This document shows, piece by piece, positions 50,701 to 58,018 of a DNA stretch of 64,000 bases (its first letter is position 1; each line of letters starts with the position of its first letter). The notes below the pieces were generated by a model. It did not search any database. It saw only the letters and a list, made by a program, of their open reading frames with translations, and had not been told where the DNA came from. Made by a program: the position numbers and the translations under genes. The stretch covers positions 528,356 to 592,355 of the forward strand of contig JAAHGF010000004.1 in the NCBI GenBank assembly GCA_010672585.1, given 5' to 3'. The stretch comes from Okeania sp. SIO1I7 (GTDB lineage Bacteria; Cyanobacteriota; Cyanobacteriia; Cyanobacteriales; Microcoleaceae).

Positions 50701-53479
50701 GTTACTCGGTGACACTGAAGATGACTTCATCAACGAAGGTGGCGGCGGGTTCTCAGTACCCTTCGACTTCGTTGCTAATGCTGAGGAGTTTGAACCCACT
50801 GGTATTGATGCTATCGCAGATCAGGTCAACTATGCCACTTTCACCGGTAGTGCTTTTACCGTAACCCTTTTAGCTGAGAAAAATCCCGGACCTGGAGCTC
50901 CCCAAGAGATACTCGATCAGTTTGGCAACCTCCAAGATACTAACCAATTTATTCTACAGGATGCCACCAATCCCGATAACACTGTCGTTCTATTTGCTGG
51001 TCCAGACAGTGCACCTAAGTCCATCGAAGTTACCATTAGCGAGGCAGGTACAGTTACCATTAATGGCGATGAAGTCGCCAATAACTTTAGCCAGCAAGTT
51101 CACTTTGGGCTAATAAACAGCTTACCCATTGGCGATCCTACCGGATTAGGAGCCGAAAGCTACACCTTTTCAACTAACAATACTCTGAATCCAGAGAGCG
51201 ATCCTCAGTTTGCCATTTATTCCGAAGTTGAAAACGAATTCATCATTGCCGCCGAAGAGTTGCCCTTTGCTAATTCCAATCAAGACTTTGACGACATGGT
51301 AGTTAAAGTTAGTGGAATTGCTCCTGTGGGAGAAACTCAAGCAGACATTTCCTTTGATCCTGAAAGGCTACAACCTCTCCTAGAAACTGCTAATACTCGT
51401 GCTATCTACGGCAACCTAGCTGACCTAATCGACTTCTCTAGTGTTCCTACCTACGCTGACCTAGCAAACCCGGAAGTAATCGAACTAATCGGTGCCTACG
51501 CTGACGGTTTAGGACCTTGGAAAAATAGTTTCTTGCTCCGGGATGATATAGATACACCCGTTGATGGTGACGGTGACGGTAACGCGGAAATTACCACTCA
51601 ATTAACTGGGGAAGTATTACCAATAATAGATTGGGCACATGATGCAGGTTTACAGGTTCACCCTTACACCTTGCGTGATGAAGAAAATTTCCTTACTCTC
51701 AACCCCGATGGTACACCTCAAACACCTGGAGAAGAATTTGAACAACTCATCGAAATTGGTGCAGATGGTTTCTTTACTGACTTCCCTGCTACTGGCAGCA
51801 TAGTTGTAGAGCAATTTATTGATGAGCCTAATTTACGGACTTCCCGTGGTTATGAAGGTATGGCATTCAGTCCCGATCGCCAAACTTTCTATCCTTTATT
51901 AGAGGGTGCAGTTGTTGGCGATCCAGATAATGCTCTCCGGATCTATGAGTTCGATCCTGAGTCTAGCTCTTTCACCGATCTAATTGGTTTCTATCCTACC
52001 GATGTAGTCGGTCATGCCATTGGTGATTTTACTCCCATCAATGAAACTGAATTTTTAGTCATTGAAAGGGATGGTCGTCAAGGGGATGAAGCTCAATTCA
52101 AGAAAATCTTTAAGATTGACATTTCTGTAGTTGATGACGAGGGTTTTGTTGCCAAAGAAGAAGTCGTAGACTTACTAGATATTGACGACCCCAACGACCT
52201 CAACAATGATGGCGACACCACCTTTGACTTCCCCTTTTTCACAATTGAGGATGTGTTAGTTATTGATGAAGACACCATTCTAGTTGCCAATGACAACAAC
52301 TATCCTTTCTCTGAAGGGCGACCTCCGGCAATTGATAATAATGAAATCATTCTGTTGGAGTTAGATGAACCTCTGGAATTAGCAGAAGGAATAGGAATAG
52401 AAATAGAAATTCCTACAGTCGGTATTGAGGTTGAACCTGATACTGTTGATGAAGATGGGGATGAATACACCTTAACCTTCAACTTAAGTCAACCTGCACC
52501 AGAAGGAGGTTTACGGGTAGTTTGGTCAGAAACAGATTCTGATGATGCTTTCGGCGATATAGATTTTCCTCCTGAGCTAACTAATGCTTCTAACCTGGAA
52601 TCTCTGGACCCAGTTGGTGATGAACTCGCACGTTCGGCAATTACCATTGAGGAAGGGGCAACCACAGCAACCGTTACCTGGACAACTCTTTTTGATGGTG
52701 AGGAGGAAGGAAATGAAACCACAACTATTGAGTTGCAACCAGAAGATGGTTATGAGGTAGATCCAGAAAATCAAGAAGCTCAAATCGTTATTGAAGATAC
52801 ACCTCCTGAGGAAGACCAGTTAATTGAAGGTACTCCTCAACCAGAAGTTCTCAATGGTGGAACTGGTGACGATACTATTTCGGGATTGAATGGCGCGGAT
52901 ACCTTAGCAGGTAGTTTTGGTGACGATGAAATAATTGGTGGTCGTGGCAGTGACTTCTTGTACGGGCAAGATGGAAATGATACACTAGAAGGTCGTCCTG
53001 GTTTTGACTTCTTGTTTGGTGGTGATGGAAATGATGTCCTAAATGGTGGTCAAGGTCGCGATCGCATTAATAGTGGTCCGGGATTTGATTTGCTGACTGG
53101 TGGAGCAAGTATTGACCTTTTCATCTATAGTGGTAGTGAACCATTCGACCCCAATAATTTCGGTATTGATTCGATCACTGATTTCCAACCAGACCTCAGA
53201 CCAGAAGAACCAGGAAACCAAGGCGACTTAATTCTTTTAGATAGGTCAACTTTTAGCGACCTTAATAGTTCTGCTGGAATAGGTTTCAGTGATAATAGTG
53301 ATTTTGAAATAGTTGCTACTGATGACGACGCATTTGCATCAGATGCTTTAATCGTCTACAGTGAAGATTCTGGTTTTCTTTTCTATTTCTATGAAGGTAA
53401 TTTAGGTGGTGACTTGACTATATTTGCTGAACTTGATGGTGCACCTACTATTACTGAGGATAATTTCCAAATTAGGTAA
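47762..53479 (+). CDS. Large RTX protein with two GDPD domains inside an esterase-like scaffold
   Basis: A 1905-residue protein without a signal peptide. Residues 1-170 and about 1360-1540 look like two halves of an esterase-like/phytase-like propeller (FSGVQFAPGSEDGSTYWFLSDNGFG; RGYEGMAFSPDRQTFYPLLEG). Between them lie two glycerophosphodiester phosphodiesterase domains, each with I-[AG]-H-R-G-A-S-G, EPDLV and ARHEPLLD (starting near 185 and 780). A Calx-beta-like region (about 1555-1680) and RTX repeats follow (GGTGDDTISG, GGRGSDFLYGQDGNDTLEG, near 1700-1790), pointing to type I secretion and calcium-dependent folding. Export of phosphate from glycerophosphodiesters is the likely role. The ribosome site is GAGAGGAG before the ATG. 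Confidence 0.93.
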   Translation: MAELTGFAVLPADTFAEGPPSGNFIDTDNRPTPFDSQPVQGFSGVQFAPGSEDGSTYWFLSDNGFGSQGNSADYLLRLYQVDPDFAGVEDGNASVDVQDFIQLADPNNLIPFDIVNEDTSDRLLTGADFDLESFVIDNNGDIWIGEEFGPYILHFDSTGTLLEAPIATPNPIELNTLNGQDPLVIAHRGASGDLPEHTLAAYEAAIAAGADFIEPDLVTTSDGVLIARHEPLLDDTTNVAEVFGPERQSTKILDGEEKTGYFAEDFTLEEIKQLRAVQSRDFRDPGFDGLFEIPTLEEIIELVQRVEAETGVQVGIYPETKHPTFFDEQGLSLEEPLIQTLQDTGFTDPNRIFIQSFEFANLIDLQGQLDDAGLGNIPLVQLYGNTTEGANPDAGFSFPFDIRFNVAEGNDLVAIYGQEFLDAAEVPLSENTVYADLDSAEFLEVIGDLYAEGAGPWKNNILLRNSLDTPVDLNGDGVAEIDDQLTGEITSFIDDAHDAGLQVHPYTLRDEESFLTLNPNDTEEFDSPQLIVNALIGIERPGGNAALYSRIDNTQTDEQGNNLEPFFDFTFTPADLVLDPDTGIVSTPAIPLLVAPELAEEIGNPDLAGVEAGFFIDNFLLEENEETGEFVIVGGSDSGSFNSVFISEDFLNDNDLEIVQESGIVDPTDTEVDTTGFVGFGFPLSEDSDVSFITDPDTGLLIPTGGAYVAEGSISFEILGTGTPQTPEEEFEQLIDIGADGFFTDFTRTGIPVRDAIVADEVRAPQNPNLNNFNTLDGSAPIVIGHRGASGDFPEHTLEAYRLAIVQGADFVEPDLVITSDGVLIARHEPLLDDTTNVAEVFGPERQNTKILDGEETTGYFAEDFTLAEIKQLRAVQSRDIRDQSFNGEFEIPTFQEVIELVQEMEEFGFEVGIYPETKHPTFFDEQGLSLEEPLIQTLQDTGFTDPDRIFIQSFEVQNLLELRNEILPAQGLENLKLVQLLGDTEDDFINEGGGGFSVPFDFVANAEEFEPTGIDAIADQVNYATFTGSAFTVTLLAEKNPGPGAPQEILDQFGNLQDTNQFILQDATNPDNTVVLFAGPDSAPKSIEVTISEAGTVTINGDEVANNFSQQVHFGLINSLPIGDPTGLGAESYTFSTNNTLNPESDPQFAIYSEVENEFIIAAEELPFANSNQDFDDMVVKVSGIAPVGETQADISFDPERLQPLLETANTRAIYGNLADLIDFSSVPTYADLANPEVIELIGAYADGLGPWKNSFLLRDDIDTPVDGDGDGNAEITTQLTGEVLPIIDWAHDAGLQVHPYTLRDEENFLTLNPDGTPQTPGEEFEQLIEIGADGFFTDFPATGSIVVEQFIDEPNLRTSRGYEGMAFSPDRQTFYPLLEGAVVGDPDNALRIYEFDPESSSFTDLIGFYPTDVVGHAIGDFTPINETEFLVIERDGRQGDEAQFKKIFKIDISVVDDEGFVAKEEVVDLLDIDDPNDLNNDGDTTFDFPFFTIEDVLVIDEDTILVANDNNYPFSEGRPPAIDNNEIILLELDEPLELAEGIGIEIEIPTVGIEVEPDTVDEDGDEYTLTFNLSQPAPEGGLRVVWSETDSDDAFGDIDFPPELTNASNLESLDPVGDELARSAITIEEGATTATVTWTTLFDGEEEGNETTTIELQPEDGYEVDPENQEAQIVIEDTPPEEDQLIEGTPQPEVLNGGTGDDTISGLNGADTLAGSFGDDEIIGGRGSDFLYGQDGNDTLEGRPGFDFLFGGDGNDVLNGGQGRDRINSGPGFDLLTGGASIDLFIYSGSEPFDPNNFGIDSITDFQPDLRPEEPGNQGDLILLDRSTFSDLNSSAGIGFSDNSDFEIVATDDDAFASDALIVYSEDSGFLFYFYEGNLGGDLTIFAELDGAPTITEDNFQIR

Positions 53480-53559
53480 GAAGGTAACATCTTTCAAGTA
53501 GTAGAGACAAATCTTTACCTTTATTAGGGAGGTTCCATGGAACTTCCCTATATTTATTT

Positions 53560-54780
53560 TTGAGAGAGCATTGACTTAATCCAAGAATAACGATATAATA
53601 CGTTAAAAAGCATACAATTATACTGCACTCACGCATAGATGAAATCCATCAGAACTAAGCTCAAACTGAATAACAAGCAGAAAACCCTGATGGCTCAACA
53701 CGCAGGTTATGGCAGATGGTGTTATAACTGGGGGTTAAGTTTGTGGAATGCAGCTTACAAGGATGGTTATAAGCCCAACGTCCGTAAGCTAAGAGAGGTT
53801 TTTACCAACCACACAAAACCACTTTATCCTTGGATGAAAAACTTGTCGTCAAGAGTTTATCAATATGCTTTCCGAAACTTAGGTGATGCCTTTAAAAGGT
53901 TCTTTCAGGGGTTAGGTAAATGCCCAAGGTTTAAGAAGAAAGGTAAACATGATTCATTCACAATTGATAATTGTGGAAAACCCATAGAATTAAATGGATG
54001 GAATCATAAATTACCTTTTATTGGTATGGTCAAAACTTATGAACCTATTGAAGCAACAGCTAAAAAAATCACCATTAGTAGACAGGCAGGTGATTGGTAT
54101 CTTAGTTTAGCTTTTGAATTTACTCCGACTTCAACTCCAAAAACTACTGAAGTTGTAGGTGTTGATTTAGGTGTAAAAACCTTAGCAACTTTAAGCACAG
54201 GAGTTGTTTTCCCTGGTGCTAAATCTTACAAGAAATTTGAAAGCAAGCTCTCTAAGTTACAATACCTTAACCGCAATAAAAAGGTTGGTTCAGCTAACTG
54301 GCAAAAAGCACAACTGAAGATAGCTAGGCTACATAGGCGAGTAGCTAACATCCGTAAAGATGGACTTCATAAATTGACAACACATTTAGCCAAGAACCAC
54401 GGCAGTGTTGTCATAGAAGACCTAAATGTATCTGGAATGCTAGCTAATCACAAACTAGCTAAAATCAGTTAGCAGATAGTGGTTTTATGAATTTAGGCGA
54501 CAGCTTGAATATAAAACTCAGTGGTACGGCTCTGAGCTAGTAGTTGTTGATAGATTTTTCCCATCATCAAAAACTTGCTCTAACTGCGGTCACGTCCAAG
54601 ATATGCCATTAAACTTGAGAACTTATGACTGCCCAGAGTGTGGGTTGTCAATAGACCGAGATTTGAACGCAAGTATAAATTTAAGAAATGCGGTCGGCTT
54701 GACCGTCAATGCCTGTGGATGAGTAACCGCCGACGGCCTCAGTTGAAGCAGGAAGTAAACAGTAAAATGTCGTTATATAA
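53560..54780 (+). mobile_element. IS200/IS605-type element with tnpB only (element 3, decayed)
   Basis: A third tnpB relative, different in sequence from elements 1 and 2. It inserts into the 3' side of the antitoxin gene read on the other strand (54932 downwards). Ends are approximate; CGCCGACGGC-type inverted sequence (54728-54738) may be the right-end hairpin. No tnpA. Confidence 0.6.
53639..54722 (+). pseudogene. TnpB nuclease with frameshifts
   Basis: Starts MKSIRTKLKLNNKQKTLM. RuvC-I is GVDLGVKTLATL and the RuvC-II Glu is in VVIEDLNVSGML. The frame breaks after NHKLAK: small indels near 54466-54492 split a normal KSVADSGFYEFRRQ-like segment. The rest then reads RRQLEYKTQWYGSELVVVD, CSNCGHV and CPECGLSIDRDLNASINL and ends at TGA 54720. 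The catalytic and zinc-finger residues are all present otherwise, so a few bases separate it from a working gene. Confidence 0.85.
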
Positions 54781-54932
54781 CGTTTTATATCGGTTTTATA
54801 AAGCAGGTGAGTTTCTTTTTCTAATAACTGAAATACTCTAGCGATCGCCTCTTGAAATGTATTATATTTGCCAGTATTTAATAATCTTTCTAAAAATTTT
54901 TCTTGTTCGGGGGTTAGGGTAATTTGTCTCAT
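54760..54932 (-). pseudogene. Ribbon-helix-helix antitoxin, 3' end cut by tnpB element
   Basis: Starts MRQITLTPEQEKFLERLLNTG at ATG 54932 with a good AGGAGA ribosome site. The first 40 residues (KYNTFQEAIARVFQLLEKE) resemble the ParD/CopG-like ribbon-helix-helix antitoxins. The frame then runs into element 3, where it becomes meaningless (to 54681). The partner toxin gene is missing, so insertion destroyed the antitoxin and probably removed the toxin; the toxin could also have been lost first. Confidence 0.6.
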
Positions 54933-54981
54933 AATTCAGTCTTCTCCTGATTTGTTAAAGCCTACTTTATTTCTACTTAAA

Positions 54982-55029
54982 TTAATTACTGTTGAACAAA
55001 CGCAAGAAAAAGCAACTTTTTTAAATTGA
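54982..55029 (+). pseudogene. 3' relic of a DUF4926 gene (relic 1)
   Basis: Reads L-I-T-V-E-Q-T-Q-E-K-A-T-F-L-N-stop; the intact gene at 56024 ends LINAEKIQEVTFLN. The 75 bp after it (to about 55105) also match the DNA after the 56024 gene, with ATAGAATATCATTTT-like and GATATCATACAATAATT blocks. Confidence 0.75.
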
Positions 55030-55132
55030 TGATAGACACTAGAATATCATTTTAGCTTCTAGATATCATACAATAATTTAGGTTAACATGACCTCTGAGG
55101 GTAAATTGGCCCATAAAGTTTCAACTACTGAA

Positions 55133-55186
55133 TTAATTAATGTTGCATAACAAATACAAGAAAAACAAACCTTTTTAAGTCGATGA
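55133..55186 (+). pseudogene. 3' relic of a DUF4926 gene (relic 2)
   Basis: Reads L-I-N-V-A-stop-Q-I-Q-E-K-Q-T-F-L-S-R-stop, again matching the end of the DUF4926 gene at 56024, with an internal stop. It lies 47 bp before the PIN gene. Confidence 0.65.
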
Positions 55187-55232
55187 TAAAAAAAATAGAA
55201 ATGATATTTTTAAGCAGGAAAATAGGGCTGAT

Positions 55233-55709
55233 ATGAGTGACAAGTGCAGAATTTATTTAGATGCTTGCTGTCTCAATCGTCCATTTGATGACCAAACTCA
55301 GCCCCGCATTACTTTAGAAACTCAGGCAATTCTTACCATTCTCAATCAATGCCAGTCTGGAAAATGGAAACTCATTACTAGCGCTGCCTTAGAAACAGAA
55401 ATTGCTCAAACACCCAATCTCGAAAGACTGAAAAACGTCTTGACAATACTAGCGATTGCTAAAATCAAAGTAGTAAGTAGCCAATTTATAGAAAAGCGTT
55501 CTGTAGAGCTTGTAAAATTAGGATTTTCAGGCTACGATGCTGCCCATATTGCTAGTGCTGAACGCAGTCGTGCCGACATATTTTTGTCCACAGATGATAG
55601 ACTAATTAAAAGAGCGCAAAGAAATCAATCAGTTATTAATGTAGCAGTTGATAATCCTGTAGGTTGGTTGATGGAATATACATATAATGAGAATAATAAT
55701 AATGACTAA
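55233..55709 (+). CDS. PIN-domain ribonuclease toxin (VapC-like)
   Basis: A 158-residue protein with the acidic PIN pattern: Asp10 (RIYLDACCLNRPFDD), Glu near 66 (ALETEIAQ), Asp near 109 (GYDAAHIASAE) and Asp near 126 (LSTDDRLIK). VapC-like toxins cleave tRNA or rRNA. Its end overlaps the next ORF by 8 bases, so the two form an operon; that partner is the likely antitoxin, in an unusual toxin-first order. Upstream relics of DUF4926 genes show that the neighbourhood has been rearranged. Confidence 0.8.
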   Translation: MSDKCRIYLDACCLNRPFDDQTQPRITLETQAILTILNQCQSGKWKLITSAALETEIAQTPNLERLKNVLTILAIAKIKVVSSQFIEKRSVELVKLGFSGYDAAHIASAERSRADIFLSTDDRLIKRAQRNQSVINVAVDNPVGWLMEYTYNENNNND

Positions 55710-55929
55710 AACCCAACAAGAAATAATCAGACAAGGATATGAAGCATTAATTAATTCTTTAGGAATTATTGATACAATCCGATTTATTCAATACTATAGC
55801 TCTGGACAGGGAGACTATACCCAAGAACGGCATCAGTGGTTAGACAAAACGCCACCAGACGAAATTTTTGCCTTAATGAAACAGCAACCAGAAAATGATA
55901 ATCACGAGTACGATGAAATTATTAATTAA
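55702..55929 (+). CDS. Putative antitoxin partner of the PIN protein
   Basis: The start is set at ATG 55702 (MTKTQQEIIRQGYEAL); an in-frame ATG at 55687 is possible. About 75 residues, helix-rich, with the conserved-looking stretch LGIIDTIRFIQYYSSGQGDYTQERHQWLDKTPPDE. No known DNA-binding fold. The overlap with the PIN gene and its small size argue for an antitoxin. I recall similar proteins next to PIN genes in cyanobacteria, but the assignment needs a search. Confidence 0.65.
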   Translation: MTKTQQEIIRQGYEALINSLGIIDTIRFIQYYSSGQGDYTQERHQWLDKTPPDEIFALMKQQPENDNHEYDEIIN

Positions 55930-55984
55930 TTGCTTGATTTTACTAATACCCAAAATCCCATCAAATTTTGCGGAAAAATACACA

Positions 55985-56020
55985 ATGTTTGTTGCTTTAT
56001 TTCCTGCACAGGAGAGATAA
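55985..56020 (+). pseudogene. 3' relic of a DUF6883 gene
   Basis: Reads M-F-V-A-L-F-P-A-Q-E-R-stop just before the DUF4926 gene; the longer fragment at 57199-57438 ends FVTLFPAQER. Only this tail remains. Confidence 0.6.
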
Positions 56021-56023
56021 AAA

Positions 56024-56248
56024 ATGACATTTCCTCTATTTTATGAAATCCAATTAACTCAAGATATTCCTGAGCTTAATCTCAAAAAAGGTAGTATTGG
56101 GGTAATTGTTGAATATTATCCTATTTCTGAAGAAGAAGATGGCTACAGTGTAGAAGGTTTAATTGCTCAAGATACAGTAGAAGTTGCTGAATCTCAAATT
56201 CAATTAATTAATGCTGAAAAAATACAAGAAGTAACATTTTTGAATTGA
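56024..56248 (+). CDS. DUF4926 protein, copy 1
   Basis: A 74-residue protein with an SH3-like, beta-rich pattern (LTQDIPELNLKKGSIGVIVE, YSVEGLIAQDTVEVAESQI) that fits DUF4926. Such genes commonly sit directly after DUF6883 genes and may be antitoxin or immunity partners; here the upstream DUF6883 has decayed to its tail. The leader CACAGGAGAGATAAAAA gives a strong ribosome site and is identical at the second copy (57442). The C-terminal 20 residues differ between the copies. Confidence 0.8.
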   Translation: MTFPLFYEIQLTQDIPELNLKKGSIGVIVEYYPISEEEDGYSVEGLIAQDTVEVAESQIQLINAEKIQEVTFLN

Positions 56249-56297
56249 TGACAGATAATAGAATATCATTTTTGCTTCTAGATATCATACAATAATT

Positions 56298-56726
56298 CTA
56301 GGTTAACATCACCTCTGAGGGTGAATTGAGATGATTTTTAACACTTTCTAGTAAAAGTTGATATAAAAAATGAGGTGTCTTTTGATTAGCTAATTCCAGA
56401 CTATTTTGATAAACTTTACAAGCAGATTCATCATTAATGATTCGATAGTGAATAATTTTTGTCCATTCTGGTGCAGCGTTCATTAATTTAGGAATAACCT
56501 CAATAAAAACTTGTATTTGTTTTTGTAGATCGAAATCTTCTAAAAAATGAACTAAACTAAACATAATTTCAGGATGTTCACAATTATCATCCAAGATAAG
56601 ATGTAAGTCTTTTAAATTGTCATCATTAGGATATTTAGCAATTTTTTCTAAAGTTTCCTCAAATATATTGATTTCTTGAGGTGTTTTCATTAAACGATTT
56701 TCTTGTAAGATTTTTATTAAATTCAT
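56298..56726 (-). CDS. Immunity protein, Imm30-like
   Basis: A 142-residue helical, acidic protein. The segment HPEIMFSLVHFLEDFDLQKQIQVF, with a preceding EETLEKIAKYPNDDNL and a later AAPEWTKIIHYRIIND, fits the Imm30 type of immunity protein found beside polymorphic toxins. Its start overlaps the stop of the toxin fragment (ATGA), the classical toxin-immunity arrangement. It should protect against the adjacent toxin domain. The exact Imm family is from memory. Confidence 0.75.
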   Translation of the reverse strand: MNLIKILQENRLMKTPQEINIFEETLEKIAKYPNDDNLKDLHLILDDNCEHPEIMFSLVHFLEDFDLQKQIQVFIEVIPKLMNAAPEWTKIIHYRIINDESACKVYQNSLELANQKTPHFLYQLLLESVKNHLNSPSEVMLT

Positions 56727-57140
56727 GAGTTTATGACTCCTTTCTCAAAAAAGGTTAACCAAGTTGTTTTATTAAGTTTAATAAGTTTTTGCAGACCCTT
56801 TCTAATATCTGTATTATATAATCCTTGAAGAAGATAAATAGAGCGAATATCCCAAACTTCTTGCGCTAAGGTTTGTCGAGGGGAAAGAGTTAAGTCTGGA
56901 CTTTTGCCATAGGATAAAGTTTGACGATGACGACCTCCTTTTCCAGGTGATAAATGTTCGACCATGATAGCAATTCCTTGATTAGTTGTGTAATCTTTAA
57001 TTTTAGCTTTCATGTAAGCGTTGGATGGTATATGATGAGGCGTTAAATTATCTCCTCTACGACCCAATTTTAACAAGTCGCTGTATGTGCCGACTTTTCC
57101 TTCTCCTGCAAGTAGTTTAGATTGAATAATATTCTCTCCT
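56723..57140 (-). pseudogene. Orphan C-terminal toxin domain of a polymorphic toxin
   Basis: The in-frame reading begins after a TAA at 57141 with G-E-N-I-I-Q-S-K-L-L and goes on as AGEGKVGTYSDLLKLGRRGDN, then LTPHHIPSNAYMKAK, EHLSPGKGGRHRQT and LSPRQTLAQEVWDIRS. The GTYxxLxxLGRRGDNLTPHHIPS pattern is a polymorphic toxin C-terminal domain with conserved His-His. There is no ATG near the start (a TTG at 57076), and the N-terminal delivery part is missing, so this is a detached module. It retains a linked immunity gene and could be expressed or be a donor for recombination. Confidence 0.7.
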
Positions 57141-57198
57141 TATGATTATTTTAGGGGAACGGTTGATTATAGGCAAAGGAAAATCCTAAAAGTTTTGA

Positions 57199-57438
57199 AA
57201 CTCTTTATTTATTAATGCTAATATATCATTTATTTGGGAACAATTAGAGAAGGATTTACGAGAACAAATCTTAACTTTAGAAGCACAACCTACTTTGAAA
57301 ACAAAATATGGGCAAAAATATCAGATTATTGGTTCGTTAAATTGTCCTAATGGTTTTATTTTAAATATAAAAACGATTTGGATAGTGACTGAAAAAATTA
57401 CTAAATTTGTTACTTTATTTCCTGCACAGGAGAGATAA
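57199..57438 (+). pseudogene. Truncated DUF6883 gene
   Basis: An open stretch of 79 codons beginning after a TGA: ...WEQLEKDLREQILTLEAQ, KTKYGQKYQIIGSL, then GFILNIKTIWIVTEKI and FVTLFPAQER. This fits the C-terminal two-thirds of DUF6883 (t-x-y-G-x-k-Y-x-v-x-G-x-L...P-x-G...t-V-W-i). There is no start codon. It leads into the DUF4926 gene 3 bp later, as in intact DUF6883-DUF4926 pairs. Confidence 0.7.
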
Positions 57439-57441
57439 AAA

Positions 57442-57666
57442 ATGACATTTATTCTATTTTCTCAAGTTCAATTAATTCAAGATATTCCTGAGTTTAATCT
57501 CAAAAAAGGTAGTATTGGGGTAATTGTTGAATATTATCCTATGTCTCAAGAAGAAGATGGCTACAGTGTAGAAGGTTTAATTGCTCAAGAGACAGTAGAA
57601 GTTGCTGAATCTCAAATTCAAGTAATTGAATTTGAATTCTTGAGCAAACCTTGTACATTTATTTAG
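57442..57666 (+). CDS. DUF4926 protein, copy 2
   Basis: A 74-residue paralogue of the 56024 gene, almost identical over the first 60 residues (LKKGSIGVIVEYYPMSQEED...). The last 14 residues (EFEFLSKPCTFI) differ. It has the same ribosome-site leader. Next to the truncated DUF6883. Part of a decayed array of at least four DUF4926 units in 3 kb. Confidence 0.8.
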   Translation: MTFILFSQVQLIQDIPEFNLKKGSIGVIVEYYPMSQEEDGYSVEGLIAQETVEVAESQIQVIEFEFLSKPCTFI

Positions 57667-57704
57667 GCGATCGCCCTATTTGATCTACTCAAGGCGATCG
57701 CCTC
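57664..57704. terminator. HIP1-containing hairpin
   Basis: GGCGATCGCC...GGCGATCGCC with TTGAT/CTCAA between. A close copy is at 59804-59838 between the two FG-GAP genes. It probably serves as a terminator for the convergent genes. Confidence 0.5.
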
Positions 57705-57724
57705 AAATCTTTAGCTAAATCTCA

Positions 57725-57775
57725 CTACTGACATAAGTTAAGGCTGACTCCATCTAGATGAGTACCATAACTATT
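57725..57775 (-). pseudogene. 3' relic of a third FG-GAP/VCBS gene
   Basis: On the minus strand it reads N-S-Y-G-T-H-L-D-G-V-S-L-N-L-C-Q-stop; the two intact genes end DGAGTRLDGVSVNLCQY. The same HIP1 hairpin is found beside it as beside the intact copies. Confidence 0.75.
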
Positions 57776-57786
57776 AGGTTCCTCAA

Positions 57787-58012
57787 AAAGCGAAGCATCC
57801 TCTGGCTTCCCCATCGTTCAAAAGCGAAGCATCCTCTGGCTTCCCCATCGTTCAAAAGCGAAGCATCCTCTGGCTTCCCCCTTCCCAAGGGGGACGGGAG
57901 GGGGATTTCCAAGGGGGACGGGAGGGGGATTAAGGGGGACTTTTAGAGTCTTATTCCCCCCAATTTTGGGGGGGTAGGGGGGCTTACATCATACCCAGAA
58001 TCAGCAACGCCG
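57787..58012. repeat. MITE-like element C fragment with 34-bp triplication
   Basis: Three head-to-tail 34-bp units (starting 57789, 57823 and 57857; AGCGAAGCATCCTCTGGCTT-type), then GGGGGA-rich segments and the right end ATCATACCCAGAATCAGCAAC. The left end is missing. A single 34-bp unit occurs inside the copy at 15542-15743. Confidence 0.7.
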
Positions 58013-58018
58013 AAAATC